Part shown: piece after piece, positions 17,709 through 28,543 of the stretch
Numbering within the stretch: position 1 is the stretch's first letter
How the letters are laid out: every line of letters begins with the position of its first letter
Origin: Xenorhabdus thuongxuanensis
Lineage (GTDB): Bacteria; Pseudomonadota; Gammaproteobacteria; Enterobacterales; Enterobacteriaceae
Direction: 5' to 3'
Length of the DNA stretch: 60,147 bases
Assembly (NCBI RefSeq): GCF_001908095.1
Contig: NZ_MKGR01000024.1
Location: forward strand, 1-60,147
Notes under the pieces: model-generated
Seen by the model: only the letters and a program-made list of their open reading frames with translations
Told to the model about the DNA's origin: nothing
Databases searched by the model: none
Program-made: the position numbers and the translations under genes

Positions 17709-18659
17709 ATGTCTTTTTATACGAAAGTGCTAATTATAGGAACAGGCCTCGCGGGATATACTGCGGCAATATATGCCGCCAGATCGGGTCTTTCCCCTAT
17801 TGTAGTCTCCGGTTTGGAGGTTGGGGGGCAATTAATGAATACCTCTGATGTTGAAAACTGGCCGGGAGAACCGGGAGGGATAATAGGCCCTGAATTGATG
17901 TTAAGGATGGATAACCATACAAAAGAATTTGTTCCGGAAATAATCAATGACTACATTGTTTCAGTCGATTTTAATGTAACCCCTTTTCTCGTCTCCAGTG
18001 AGAAAAATAAATATCAGGCAGAGAGTATAATCATTGCAACAGGGTCAACTGCACGTTATCTAAATTTACCAGCTGAAAATAACTTACGGGGTAAAAGGTT
18101 GTCGGCCTGTGCGACTTGTGATGGTTTTTTCTATAAAGGGCAGGATGTCGCCGTTATCGGGGGCGGCAATACCGCCGTTGGAGAGGCCCTGTATCTTTCT
18201 AATATCGCCAGACGGATCTTTCTTATTCATAGGCGGGATGAACTCAGGGCTGAAAAAATCCTGCAGGATAGGCTGATGGCGAAAGTTAAAGAAGGGAAAG
18301 TCGATATACTTTGGAATACTGAGGTGAAAGCATATATCGAATATCAAGGAAAATTTAAGGGACTTACTTTAATAAATAAAATTGATGGTTTTTTATATGA
18401 CCTTCCCATTGGGGGGTGTTTTATGGCAATAGGTCATACTCCAAATACCGCGTTTTTGCAGAATAAGTTAAAGCTGAAAGAGGGATATATTGTTGTCAAT
18501 GGCAAGAGTCAAACGCTTGAAACCATGACATCAACCTCTGGTGTATTTGCCGCAGGAGATGTTGCTGATAGCAGGTATCGTCAGGCCATAACTTCTGCGG
18601 GTTCAGGGTGTATGGCTGCGCTTGACGCGGAGAAATGGTTACAACTTAATAATCGGTAA
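17709..18659 (+). CDS. Thioredoxin reductase-like flavoprotein
   Basis: The 316 residues match low-molecular-weight bacterial thioredoxin reductase (E. coli TrxB is about 320). The FAD-binding motif GTGLAG is at 11-16, the redox disulfide C134-A-T-C137 is in the family context CATCDGFF, the NADPH motif GGGNTAVGEA is at 151-160, and the second FAD motif GVFAAGDV is near the end. It transfers electrons from NADPH through FAD to thioredoxin. The same fold also includes dithiol oxidases of dithiolopyrrolone and gliotoxin pathways, which likewise keep a CxxC, so an oxidase role in self-protection is an alternative. It is downstream of thioredoxin in the same direction with an AAGGAG ribosome site. 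Confidence 0.9.
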   Translation: MSFYTKVLIIGTGLAGYTAAIYAARSGLSPIVVSGLEVGGQLMNTSDVENWPGEPGGIIGPELMLRMDNHTKEFVPEIINDYIVSVDFNVTPFLVSSEKNKYQAESIIIATGSTARYLNLPAENNLRGKRLSACATCDGFFYKGQDVAVIGGGNTAVGEALYLSNIARRIFLIHRRDELRAEKILQDRLMAKVKEGKVDILWNTEVKAYIEYQGKFKGLTLINKIDGFLYDLPIGGCFMAIGHTPNTAFLQNKLKLKEGYIVVNGKSQTLETMTSTSGVFAAGDVADSRYRQAITSAGSGCMAALDAEKWLQLNNR

Positions 18660-18834
18660 CCACTGTTAATTTATATTCTATTCTCAACTTTTTATGCTCT
18701 TAAATTAATATGTTTATATTTTTCCCTATATCTCTTAGCCTAAAGTTAATTTAGGATTTTATAGTAGTTTATATCAATTTGTAAAATATTATATGGTTTT
18801 TTTCGTAAACTGGAAATTAACATAGGATTACAAA

Positions 18835-19086
18835 ATGAAAATTTCAATATATATTAGTTTGTTATTTGTATTAAACGCTATTTCATTTGGTTCATCGGCA
18901 GCAAATGAGGTCAAATCCGCTGTAGGAGAGAAGATTGGCGTTATTTCCGTAACAGGGGCAGAAACTTTGGATACACTCACTGACAAATTATCCAAAAAGG
19001 CTGATGAGGCTGGAGCAAAATATTTCAGGATTACTTCTGCTGTTGGTCAAAATCACTTAAATGGAACTGCCGAAATATATAGATAA
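18835..19086 (+). CDS. DUF1471 (YhcN/BhsA/McbA-like) periplasmic stress protein
   Basis: This 83-residue protein has a signal peptide (MKISIYISLLFVLNAISFGSSAANE, likely cut after SSA-A). The mature DUF1471 domain follows: KIGVISVTGAETLDTLTDKL, then KKADEAGAKYFRITSAVGQN, ending in the family's typical GTAEIYR. Relatives are exported stress-response proteins often induced by the MarA/SoxS/Rob regulators. A MarA/SoxS-like regulator is encoded 540 bases downstream, which supports the assignment. Confidence 0.85.
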   Translation: MKISIYISLLFVLNAISFGSSAANEVKSAVGEKIGVISVTGAETLDTLTDKLSKKADEAGAKYFRITSAVGQNHLNGTAEIYR

Positions 19087-19622
19087 CTGATAGTGTCTCA
19101 TCCAACAATGGCATTATCCTATAGACATCTTAACATCTATCTGGATCAATATTTAGGTGTGATTTAATACTGAATAATTAGCCTTAATTCTGCTTAATGA
19201 CAACTATTTTCGGAAGAACATAAATCAAGCCCAGTTACTTCGACTTAAGTAGGTTGTAGGAAATTAATCCTAACACGATTTCCGACAAAAAACTGGGCGC
19301 TGTCCGTGTAGAATTGAAGCAAAGAACTCATCTTTCCGAATATGAATAATAAACCGCCCAATTCATCCACTACTTACTGGGAATTTTTCCCAAAGGGATA
19401 ATATCTTTAAAAAGAATAAACATAAAATGACAACAGAAATCAATCTATATCACATTGAATTTATTGGTGAATTTAAGTGATTATTTTCCTTGTTACTGTG
19501 TCGCATTTTGAAATTTATTGGGAATAAAGGAATATACTTATTTATAAATTGAATATGAAATAATAATTAAACTAATTAGCTTAAATGAAAACTTAATAAT
19601 TAATTATAACAGGTTAAAATAA
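19087..19622. other. Intergenic region without a recognisable gene
   Basis: No ORF of substance. A segment at about 19225-19300 contains CAGTTACTTCGACTTAAGTAGGTTG and CCGACAAAAAACTGGGCG, which might be the edge of a decayed insertion sequence (the minus strand shows CGCCCAGTTTTTTGTCGG), but I cannot assign a family. The final 180 bases are AT-rich and presumably hold the promoter of the AraC-type gene. Confidence 0.4.
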
Positions 19623-19961
19623 ATGAATAATTTTACTAACAAAAACATTATCAAAGATCTTGTTCACTGGATTGAGAAAAACATCAAGAATGAATTAAAT
19701 ATTGATATCGTAGCTAAAAGATCTGGTTATAGCAAATGGCACTTGCAGCGTATTTTTAAAGAAACAACAGGTATTACTCTAGGTCGTTATATAATAAATA
19801 GACGTATATCTAATGCAGCTATTGCGATTTATTTAACTGAAAATAAAATTGCTAATATAGCATTAGAGTATCAATTTGACTCACAACAATCTTTTTCCCG
19901 CTCATTTAAAAAACACTTTGGTATAACACCAAGCGAATGGAGAAGAAAAAAAATAATTTAG
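19623..19961 (+). CDS. AraC-family activator of MarA/SoxS/RamA type
   Basis: At 112 residues the protein consists only of the two-helix-turn-helix DNA-binding domain, as in MarA, SoxS and RamA. The first HTH is NIDIVAKRSGYSKWHLQRIF with FKETTGITLGRYI after it. The second is KIANIALEYQFDSQQSFSRS, followed by the family signature FKKHFGITPSEWRR. Such regulators need no ligand domain and raise expression of multidrug efflux and stress genes. Its position between two RND efflux operons and beside a DUF1471 gene suggests it activates some of them (inference). Confidence 0.9.
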   Translation: MNNFTNKNIIKDLVHWIEKNIKNELNIDIVAKRSGYSKWHLQRIFKETTGITLGRYIINRRISNAAIAIYLTENKIANIALEYQFDSQQSFSRSFKKHFGITPSEWRRKKII

Positions 19962-20368
19962 GGATTCTAAGCCAGACAATGGCATTCGGTTAAATCCTTA
20001 TCGGAGCATCAAAAGAATTCCGTCGTGTTCTGAGACTCATCGATCTCCGTGGATAGTGTCTTCCTGATCTCACCCGTTGTATCATTCTTGCTACAAGTGT
20101 GTAAATCTATAATAAATTGATTTTTAATGTTTTATATCTAGGAAAGGGAGATATTTGACTACAAAAATAAACAATTTTTTGAATTCAATTTCTGTTTTTT
20201 ACCCAAGCTCTCCTTGTTATCGACACGATCCCTCACATCATCATCGTTTCTGTGGTCAAAATAATTTCCCAATATTCTTGTCAGGTTAAGTAATAATATA
20301 TGCGCCTGAAGCTCTTGTTTAACTCCTACCGATTTGGATCTGAGTTTAATGAGCAACTGTCTTTCGCT
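19962..20368. other. Intergenic region without a recognisable gene
   Basis: About 400 bases. No protein-like frame with a start site stands out. The segment to 20340 probably includes the right flank and terminal sequence of the IS110 element that follows; I cannot define its end because IS110 elements lack long terminal inverted repeats. Confidence 0.35.
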
Positions 20369-21500
<1,132 letters not shown>

Positions 21501-21840
21501 GATACAAGATGGCCGCTCTCACCCTAGCGACGGTATATTAACAGGGTAATTATCTCTGATAGACGCTACCATTATGAACACCATCGCACTTAGCCCATCA
21601 GCGGGATTACCAAAAAGATTACGTCAGTGTCAGGCCTTAATTAAAACTTGGCACTGATTAACCTCAATATTTAATGACAAGGATGAATGCAGAAAGATTG
21701 CTGAGGCAATAATAATAATGACAAAAACAGGTCAGACCGTGACTTGCTAAACCTGAATGGTCGCCAGAGCCACAACTTACCGTCGATGTCAACGTGATTT
21801 TTGTCTTGCTAACGGGATGTGTTCATATAGCGACCATAGA
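21501..21840. other. Intergenic region without a recognisable gene
   Basis: No convincing coding sequence. It is probably the flank of the IS110 insertion and sequence leading into the IS1 remnant. Confidence 0.35.
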
Positions 21841-21849
21841 TTTAAATGG

Positions 21850-22085
21850 CGAAGGACAGTATTAATACCAATTTTCAAGATACGAGCGGTATCACGAATA
21901 TACGAGTTATTCATGGCCATATCAACAAACTACTTTCATATCGGGTTTATAAACGTGATAAGTGTATTCCAACTGAATTTCATACGGCGGCAGCGAAAGA
22001 GTTTGGTTCCCATTGAATTTATAGCTTGAGGTACGATTAACGTTTTTCTTTGATAAAAGCGTTGTTGTACCTCAGGCATTTTAGT
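21850..22085 (-). pseudogene. insA: IS1-family InsA remnant
   Basis: On the minus strand the frame pieces read EIQLEYTYHVYKPDMKVV and then, after a shift, MAMNNSYIRDTARILKIGIN. This is the InsA zinc-finger/HTH protein of IS1 ('QL.Y.Y..HKPG..E..VDMAMNNAGIRDTAR.L.ISINTV'). It is broken by stops and has no InsB partner. A better preserved IS1 lies at 36345-36930. Confidence 0.65.
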
Positions 22086-22104
22086 TTCCTTCTTAAACAG
22101 AGCG

Positions 22105-25100
22105 CTAAACTGTTTTATTTAGTATCTTATCAGCTTCCATAAGCTGCTGTTTTCTTGGTGTTATCGCAGAAGCAGAGTGATTTTTTGCCAGTAGGGTATA
22201 TATAGTTGGCAATACAAATAGGGTGAAAAATGTTCCTACCAACATACCCGTTACAATCACCAATCCAATGCCAAAGCGGCTATTTGCACCTGCACCACTA
22301 GCAAATAGCAGTGGGATCAGGCCAATTACCATAGCGGCCGTCGTCATCAATACCGGACGAAGACGGATTTTAGCTGCCTGCAAAATAGCCAAACGCTTAT
22401 CCAGCCCTTCGCTTTCCTGTAACTTATTGGCAAATTCCACCATTAAGATACCGTGCTTACTGATAAGCCCTATCAGTGTTACTAATCCAATTTGAGTGTA
22501 AATATTCAGAGTAATATATCCCATAGCTAACGGGATCAGAGCGCCACAAATAGAAAGTGGAACGGTGATAAGGATAATCAAAGGATCAACAATGCTTTCA
22601 TATTGGGCGGCCAATACCAGATAAATTATGATCAATGCCGCCAAGAATGCGAAAAGCAAGGCATGCCCTTCTTGTTTATATTGACGGGCGTCTGATTGCC
22701 AATCGTAGCTGAATCCTGCAGGCAAATTATCCAACACATTCTCAAGGAAAGTCACCGCTTGCCCCATAGTCACACCTGGTGCAGGAATAGCTTGAAAAAT
22801 AGCCGCATTTTGCTGATTGAATTGGGTCAGTTTATTTGGCTCAACTTTTGTCGAAACAGAGACAACCGTAGAAAGTGGGATCATATTTTGGTTTTCAGTC
22901 CGAACAAAATGACGGGATAAAGCTTCCGGTGTTAATCGTTGGCTGCGTATACTCTGTGGAATAACATCATATGAACGGCCTTGCATCCCAAATCTGTTGA
23001 TATAGTTCTCTCCTACCAACAACGCTAATGATTCACCAATATCCTGCATTCTAATCCCCAGACTATTGGCCTTCGTACGGTCAACCTGCACTTGTACTAC
23101 CGGATTGTTGTAATCCAGATCACTATCTACCACAACAAATAACCCGCTTGAGCGTGCTTGCTGCTTAATATCTTCCATCGTTTGGTACAGGACAGGATAG
23201 TCCTGTAAGCTACGTAGTACCATCTGAATTGGCAGTCCCCCAGTAGAACCAGGCAGTGGCGGAAGCTGGAATATAAAAATATTGCTACCTTCTACTTCTC
23301 CCACAGCGATCTGTAATTGCGCCTGAATCTCTGAAGCTGAGCGCTTACGTTCACTCCATTCTGATAAGTTTAAGCCGCCAAAACTCGAAGAAACCCCATC
23401 AACTCCATTGATAATCCATGTAACGGACATTTCCGGAACATCGTTAAATACGCGATCTAGTTTGTGAGAAAATTGTTCCACATAGTCTAGGTTAGCATGT
23501 TGTGGTGTCTTAATTGCGGCCAGAACCCCTGCTTGATCTTCAACCGGCGCTAATTCTTGACTGGCTTGCTGATAAAGTAAGGGTAAGCTGATGACAACCA
23601 ATACAGCAAATCCGCCCGTTATCCACCGATAATGTAAAGAGATATTTAGCAAGCGAGAATAATAATGAGCTGTTTTATCAAAAAACATTTCAGCCATCTG
23701 TGCCATTCTTCCTTCTTGCTGCCTAGAATCTAATAGAAAAGAACTCATTACTGGGGATAAAGTAAGTGCCACAATACCTGAGACGATAACCGCTCCAGCC
23801 AATGTTAGAGCAAACTCCTTAAATAGTGCACCGGTCAGACCCGACATTAAACCAATTGGTGCATACACTGCAGCAAGGGTAATCGTCATGGCAATCACAG
23901 GACCAGCCACTTCTCTTGCGCCGATCAGCGCTGCGGCGATTGGTGATTTCCCTTCCTCAATATGGCGATGTACGTTTTCAACCACTACAATCGCATCATC
24001 GACGACCAAACCGATTGACAATACCATTGCCAATAATGTTAATAAATTGATACTGAAACCAAATAGCAACATCAACCCTGCTGCGCCCAACATTGATAAA
24101 GGAATAGCAACAATGGGGATCAATACACTACGCAACGATCCTAAACAGAGATAGATCACTGTCACCACGATAATCAATGCTTCTAATAAGGTCTTAGTAA
24201 CTTCATCGATGGAAGCCTGAATAAAGCGGGAAGTTTCGAAAGCCAACTCAACCTTAACGCCTGGGGGAAGTGTCTTTTCGATGTCCGGTAGCAATTGTCT
24301 GATACCTTCGACAATAATAAGTGGATTCCCTGTTGGTGTTGAAAATAATCCCAGATGCACCGCTGTCTTACCATTTAACATTGCACTGGTTTCAGTGGCT
24401 GCAGAACCCAATTCTACTGTGCCTACATCTTTGAGACGAATTAATCCATTGCCGTCATTACGGATAACCAGATCACGGAATTCATTAACATTGGTGAGAT
24501 CTGTATTAACATTGACATTTGAAACGACATATTCACCTTTCACTTTTCCTGGTGCCGCCTGATAGTTATTTTGCCTGACTGCTGTGGCCACATCTGCTGC
24601 GGTTAATCCACGCCCGGCTAGGCGATCTGCATCCAACCACAAGCGCATAGAAAGTTGTTGTCCTCCAAAAACTTGTACTTTAGAAATACCTTCAATAGAT
24701 GAAAACATGGGTTCAACCACTCTTGAAAGGTAATCTGTCACCGCCGATACAGGCAACATATCACTAGAGAATGCAACATAGGCAACCGCTGTTGATTCCC
24801 CTGATGAGAGTTCAATAACAGGATCATAAGCCTGTTTTGGCAGCCTATACCTAACCTGGTTTATCTTAGCCATCACTTGTGCCAGAGCCTGGGTTGAATC
24901 CTGGTTAAGTTCCATGCGAATTGTGACGGTACTTCTGCCTTGCACCGAGGAAGATGATAGATAATCGAGACCTTCAATAGAAGAAATAGCTTGTGAAATG
25001 GGCTGGGTAATGAATCCCTGTATTAAATCGGATGAAGCCCCCGGATATTCTGTCGTAACAGTGATTGTTGAGCTTTCTAATTGTGGATATTGTCGGATAG

Positions 25101-25197
25101 GAAGTTTACTGAGGGAAAATAACCCCAATAACAAGATTAATGTACTAACTACCAGAGCAAGTACCGGACGACGAACAAAAATATCAGTAAATGTCAT
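22105..25197 (-). CDS. RND efflux pump inner-membrane permease (copy 2)
   Basis: Full-length 1030-residue RND permease, alignable without gaps to 8251-11343 and identical over long stretches (for example the TM4 region VVDDAIVVVEN with the proton-relay Asp pair, and the C-terminal MTTAAMVIGLIPLLFASGAG). It differs in the porter loops, e.g. RVFNDVPEMSVTWIINGVDG against the copy-1 equivalent, where substrate recognition normally resides. The start ATG overlaps the stop of the adaptor gene (ATGA), so the two are translationally coupled. No outer-membrane channel gene is present. Confidence 0.93.
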   Translation of the reverse strand: MTFTDIFVRRPVLALVVSTLILLLGLFSLSKLPIRQYPQLESSTITVTTEYPGASSDLIQGFITQPISQAISSIEGLDYLSSSSVQGRSTVTIRMELNQDSTQALAQVMAKINQVRYRLPKQAYDPVIELSSGESTAVAYVAFSSDMLPVSAVTDYLSRVVEPMFSSIEGISKVQVFGGQQLSMRLWLDADRLAGRGLTAADVATAVRQNNYQAAPGKVKGEYVVSNVNVNTDLTNVNEFRDLVIRNDGNGLIRLKDVGTVELGSAATETSAMLNGKTAVHLGLFSTPTGNPLIIVEGIRQLLPDIEKTLPPGVKVELAFETSRFIQASIDEVTKTLLEALIIVVTVIYLCLGSLRSVLIPIVAIPLSMLGAAGLMLLFGFSINLLTLLAMVLSIGLVVDDAIVVVENVHRHIEEGKSPIAAALIGAREVAGPVIAMTITLAAVYAPIGLMSGLTGALFKEFALTLAGAVIVSGIVALTLSPVMSSFLLDSRQQEGRMAQMAEMFFDKTAHYYSRLLNISLHYRWITGGFAVLVVISLPLLYQQASQELAPVEDQAGVLAAIKTPQHANLDYVEQFSHKLDRVFNDVPEMSVTWIINGVDGVSSSFGGLNLSEWSERKRSASEIQAQLQIAVGEVEGSNIFIFQLPPLPGSTGGLPIQMVLRSLQDYPVLYQTMEDIKQQARSSGLFVVVDSDLDYNNPVVQVQVDRTKANSLGIRMQDIGESLALLVGENYINRFGMQGRSYDVIPQSIRSQRLTPEALSRHFVRTENQNMIPLSTVVSVSTKVEPNKLTQFNQQNAAIFQAIPAPGVTMGQAVTFLENVLDNLPAGFSYDWQSDARQYKQEGHALLFAFLAALIIIYLVLAAQYESIVDPLIILITVPLSICGALIPLAMGYITLNIYTQIGLVTLIGLISKHGILMVEFANKLQESEGLDKRLAILQAAKIRLRPVLMTTAAMVIGLIPLLFASGAGANSRFGIGLVIVTGMLVGTFFTLFVLPTIYTLLAKNHSASAITPRKQQLMEADKILNKTV

Positions 25198-26327
25198 TTT
25201 TCCGTCTCCATTAAAGCACTTGTTGTGGAGGGTTTTGCTGTACTCAGTGTATCTTCATCAACCATGACCACAGGTATACCATCATGTAATTTCAGTTGAC
25301 CCGATGTCACAACTATTTCTCCCTTAGCCAATCCTTTTTGAATTTCCACCAAACCATTCCAACTTTGTCCCACATCAACGGAAACACGTTTTACTGTCAT
25401 AGGCTGTTTGGGATCTTGTACTGTCCCTTGTGCTATAAATACAGTATTCCCGTAGGCGGTATAAGTCACAGCTGTCTCTGGTATAGTCAAAACGGGCGTA
25501 TTTTCTTGACGTACGACCTGAATATTGGCGTACATACCTGCTTTCAATTTTCCATCGGGGTTATCCAAGATTGCCTGTAGCTGTACAGTGCGGGATTTAC
25601 CAACCAAAGGGTCAATAGCATTTATTCGGGCAGGAAAATTCTGATTTGGATATGCATCAATTAACACATTGACTGACTGCCCAATACTTAGGTTAGGACT
25701 TGTCTGTTCATCAAGAGAAAAATTCAATTTGAGTTTTTTGGCATCTACCAGACTGGCAATCGCATCTCCTGCATGCAGGTATTGCCCTACTTGTACTTGC
25801 TGGATACCTATGATGCCTGAAAAAGGAGCTCGAATAGTTTTCTGGGCAATCAGTGCTTCTGTTTGGCGAATGGCCGCTAATGCCATATCGCGCTCTGCTA
25901 ATGCCTTATCTAATTCTGATGTGGAAACTACCTTGCTAGTAAATAATTTATTAGTGCGTTGATATAACTTATCAGTATTTCTCCATTGAGCTTGTAAACG
26001 GCCAAGTTCAGCTTGTTCAACTCTATCGTTGATTTGCACTAATAATTGGCCTTGTTCTACATATTGACCGGATTTAAATGTAATATTTGTCACTCTTCCA
26101 CTGGTTTCCGCTGCCAAATAAACTTGTTTGTCAGCTTCAAGTTCTCCAACACCATGTAATATTTTTGGAAGATGTGTCTCTTTTACTTCCGCTAAGGCTA
26201 CCTTTATAGGGGGATAAGCTATGCTCCCTGATTCATTCTTAGCAGAACTATTTAGGTTATAAATAAAAATACTAATTACTAACAATAAAGCAACTCCTAG
26301 ACTAACAGAGATTTTTTTTCCTATCAT
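25194..26327 (-). CDS. RND efflux periplasmic adaptor (copy 2)
   Basis: This 377-residue membrane-fusion protein is paralogous to copy 1: N-terminal anchor (residues ~7-25), first lipoyl half VTNITFKSGQYVEQG, coiled-coil RLQAQWRNTDKLYQRTNKLF, second half IRAPFSGIIGIQQVQVGQYL, then the beta-barrel domain. The frame is open to 26402, but a GAGG ribosome site nine bases before the ATG at 26327 (MIGKKISVSL) makes that the better start and matches the length of copy 1. It overlaps the permease by four bases. Confidence 0.9.
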   Translation of the reverse strand: MIGKKISVSLGVALLLVISIFIYNLNSSAKNESGSIAYPPIKVALAEVKETHLPKILHGVGELEADKQVYLAAETSGRVTNITFKSGQYVEQGQLLVQINDRVEQAELGRLQAQWRNTDKLYQRTNKLFTSKVVSTSELDKALAERDMALAAIRQTEALIAQKTIRAPFSGIIGIQQVQVGQYLHAGDAIASLVDAKKLKLNFSLDEQTSPNLSIGQSVNVLIDAYPNQNFPARINAIDPLVGKSRTVQLQAILDNPDGKLKAGMYANIQVVRQENTPVLTIPETAVTYTAYGNTVFIAQGTVQDPKQPMTVKRVSVDVGQSWNGLVEIQKGLAKGEIVVTSGQLKLHDGIPVVMVDEDTLSTAKPSTTSALMETEK

Positions 26328-26525
26328 TTGTATCAACCTCTTAAAGAATTTAATTTTGAATTGAGTTTTTCTCGAGTGGTTAGTCATTTTTGTTGCAAAC
26401 AAAATTGATAAATTGACTGCTCTCCAATGAAATAACGGTATAACGGTAGATAGTCATGGGAAAATGTTAATTTTCGAACTCGGTATTTGATCAGCCATAG
26501 TAGTTCCTGTATGTGAGATATTTGT

Positions 26526-26939
26526 CTATGCCTTAAGTTTTTTTCTTAAATGGCTTGCAATCGCAGTTGCTAGCAATCCCCCAATTACAGTGGTATGTTC
26601 AAGCGCAAAGTAGAAAGAAGTTTTGGCATATTCGCCGGAGAGATTCCAAAAAGTATGGACGATAAAAATAGTTAACAAAAGAAAGACAGCTAATGTACCT
26701 GCACCGAACCAGACAAAACGATCTAATAAAATCAATATTGAGCCGAAAAGTAAAACAATCGCTGATGAAATATTGAAAAACCAATCAGGGTGTAAACCTG
26801 CCGCTCTCATTTCTGCAAGACCGCCTTCAAAATCGGTAATCTTGGCAAGCCCTGACGGAATGAAAATAAACAAAAGAAGTAATCGAGTAATAATCCATAA
26901 CCAAGAACTCTCCAGAATATTCTTAACAGACCATTGCAT
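26526..26939 (-). CDS. DoxX-family inner-membrane protein
   Basis: About 137 residues with four hydrophobic helices. The family's first-helix pattern is visible in ITRLLLLFIFIPSGLAKITD, and the second loop has GLHPDWFFNISSAIVLLFGS. DoxX proteins are small quinone-linked or stress-related membrane proteins without one agreed function. The frame is open to 27044, but the upstream 35 residues are not DoxX-like; ATG 26939 (MQWSVKNILE) is preferred. It lies 200 bases upstream of the second RND operon in the same direction and might belong to its transcription unit. Confidence 0.75.
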   Translation of the reverse strand: MQWSVKNILESSWLWIITRLLLLFIFIPSGLAKITDFEGGLAEMRAAGLHPDWFFNISSAIVLLFGSILILLDRFVWFGAGTLAVFLLLTIFIVHTFWNLSGEYAKTSFYFALEHTTVIGGLLATAIASHLRKKLKA

Positions 26940-27044
26940 AATTTTGTCTTTACCTTTTAAGTAGAAGACACTGTCTTTTTTCAATTTATGAAAATATAGA
27001 GTAGTTTTTAACAGAAACATTAAGTATGCAGTATAAAATCTCAA

Positions 27045-27231
27045 GTTAACTTGAGGTCAATAGATAAGGTGAAAGATAAAGACATTGATTTTAATGTGTC
27101 TTTAATTCTCTGAGAGAAATATCAAAACGTAGCAGAGTTGTTGTTTGGAAGCTGAGTAGTGGGCTGATAGATGGTTCTGGGGTTATCTGATGCACTATAA
27201 CAGCTAGTGTCATCTTAGTAATGTATTAAAG
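27045..27231. other. Non-coding boundary before the replication origin
   Basis: No gene; AT-rich sequence between the DoxX gene and the origin. It includes a possible promoter for the DoxX gene on the minus strand. Confidence 0.4.
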
Positions 27232-27486
27232 TTATCCACATTATTAACAATATGGATCTAATTATAGGATCTTAATTGATCTAAAAAAGGATCTTTAAAA
27301 AGATCTTAAAGGATCTAAGGTAGGAAAATTATTTATTAAACAAAATGTTATAGAACTTTTTGTTCCTCTAAATATGCTGTTTTGTTCCTCTAAATATGTG
27401 ATATGTTCTTGCAATTATGTCATCTGTTCCTCTAAATATGCTAATCTGTTCCTCTAAATATGCTATAAATGTTCCTGTAAACATGT
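27232..27486 (+). other. oriR: P1-type replication origin (oriR)
   Basis: The parts occur in the order known for plasmid P1. A perfect DnaA box TTATCCACA lies at 27232-27240. Six GATC (Dam) sites follow between 27255 and 27315 in an AT-rich stretch. Six direct iterons of consensus TGTTCCTCTAAATATGC start at 27361, 27383, 27404, 27425, 27447 and 27470. Their 21-23 base spacing places them on one face of the helix. Two copies are divergent (TGTTCTTGCAATTATGT and TGTTCCTGTAAACATGT). They sit directly upstream of rep, where Rep binding both starts replication and represses its own gene. Confidence 0.88.
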
Positions 27487-27534
27487 AAATGTCTTTTTCT
27501 TTGTGGGCAAATGAACATTCTGGGATAATATGAA

Positions 27535-28434
27535 ATGTCTAAAGATATCAATGATATAGGTATATCTGTTGAGTATTTGAATAAGTCAACTGGCGAAATA
27601 GAATACATTTCATCCACAAGCACAAGATCTATTCAGCCACTTTCCCTTTTAAGATTGAGTGTTTTCTGTCCTGTTGGTATGCGAGAGAAGAAAAACGTTG
27701 CTAACCGAACGATGGATGCTTCTGAAGAGCTTCGTAATTTGGAGATCGTTAATAAAGAAGGTTATAACAAAGTGACGATAAGCGGCCCAAAGCTCGACAT
27801 GGATACTGATTTCCGAGTCTGGGTTGCTATTATTTCTGCACTTACTCAATATCCTCTTGTGGAAAATCAGATTTCAATGTCTTTCACTGATTTTGCTCGG
27901 CTTTGTGAGTTCAGTACAAGGCAGGTGAATAAAAACCTTAAAGAAAGAATCGCAAAGTCACTGCGTAAGATTACATCTACTTCGTTGTCTGTGTATAAAG
28001 ACATGGGAGAAGAAATAATCAGCGCAACTACCCATCTTATTAATTTTTCCAAAGTTGATACCGCTAACAATGAAGTCGTTCTTGAATACAATCCTGGCTT
28101 AAAAGACCTTTATGATATTGACCTAAAACGTGTGCTCAAGTTGAAGGTATTCCCGGCGATTAAACGTGATGAAGTAGCTAAGGCGATTTATACTTTTTTG
28201 GAAGGTCTACCGAACAATCAAGTCCAGATTGTGTCTTTTGACAGGCTCATGAAGCGCTTGAATATGCGTTCTGAACCTAGAAAACAACTGATGATTGTGC
28301 GCCGTGCTATGAAGTTGTTAGAGGAAGTCAAATACTTAACTTATACCGAAGGCTATAAGGTTAGAGGAGGAAAGCGTCAAGTTTATTTCTCGATCAATTC
28401 TCGTGATCCAGATCTAACTGAGACAGAAGATTGA
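27535..28434 (+). CDS. repA: Plasmid replication initiator, P1 RepA-like (Rep_3)
   Basis: The 299-residue protein is close in size to P1 RepA (286). It has two winged-helix domains: the first around PLVENQISMSFTDFARLCEF with FSTRQVNKNLKERIAKSLRK, the second around VSFDRLMKRLNMRSEPRKQL with the C-terminal GGKRQVYFSI. It binds iterons as a monomer and opens the origin. The gene is flanked by iterons on both sides and followed by parA-parB, exactly the P1 arrangement. Copy number is presumably set by autorepression at the upstream iterons and by handcuffing with the downstream array. Confidence 0.9.
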   Translation: MSKDINDIGISVEYLNKSTGEIEYISSTSTRSIQPLSLLRLSVFCPVGMREKKNVANRTMDASEELRNLEIVNKEGYNKVTISGPKLDMDTDFRVWVAIISALTQYPLVENQISMSFTDFARLCEFSTRQVNKNLKERIAKSLRKITSTSLSVYKDMGEEIISATTHLINFSKVDTANNEVVLEYNPGLKDLYDIDLKRVLKLKVFPAIKRDEVAKAIYTFLEGLPNNQVQIVSFDRLMKRLNMRSEPRKQLMIVRRAMKLLEEVKYLTYTEGYKVRGGKRQVYFSINSRDPDLTETED

Positions 28435-28543
28435 TAGATTTCTTTAATAATAGAAGGTATTTTTAATGAATTACGTTTTTATGCTGTTCTTTTTGAATGA
28501 TGTAGATTACATAATTACATGTAGTTAAACGTTTTTTTAAAAA

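Noticed and set aside
17709..18659. Dithiolopyrrolone (xenorhabdin/holomycin) gene cluster
   Set aside because: A TrxR-like flavoprotein is present, but the NRPS, acyl-CoA dehydrogenase and decarboxylase genes of that pathway are not in the window.
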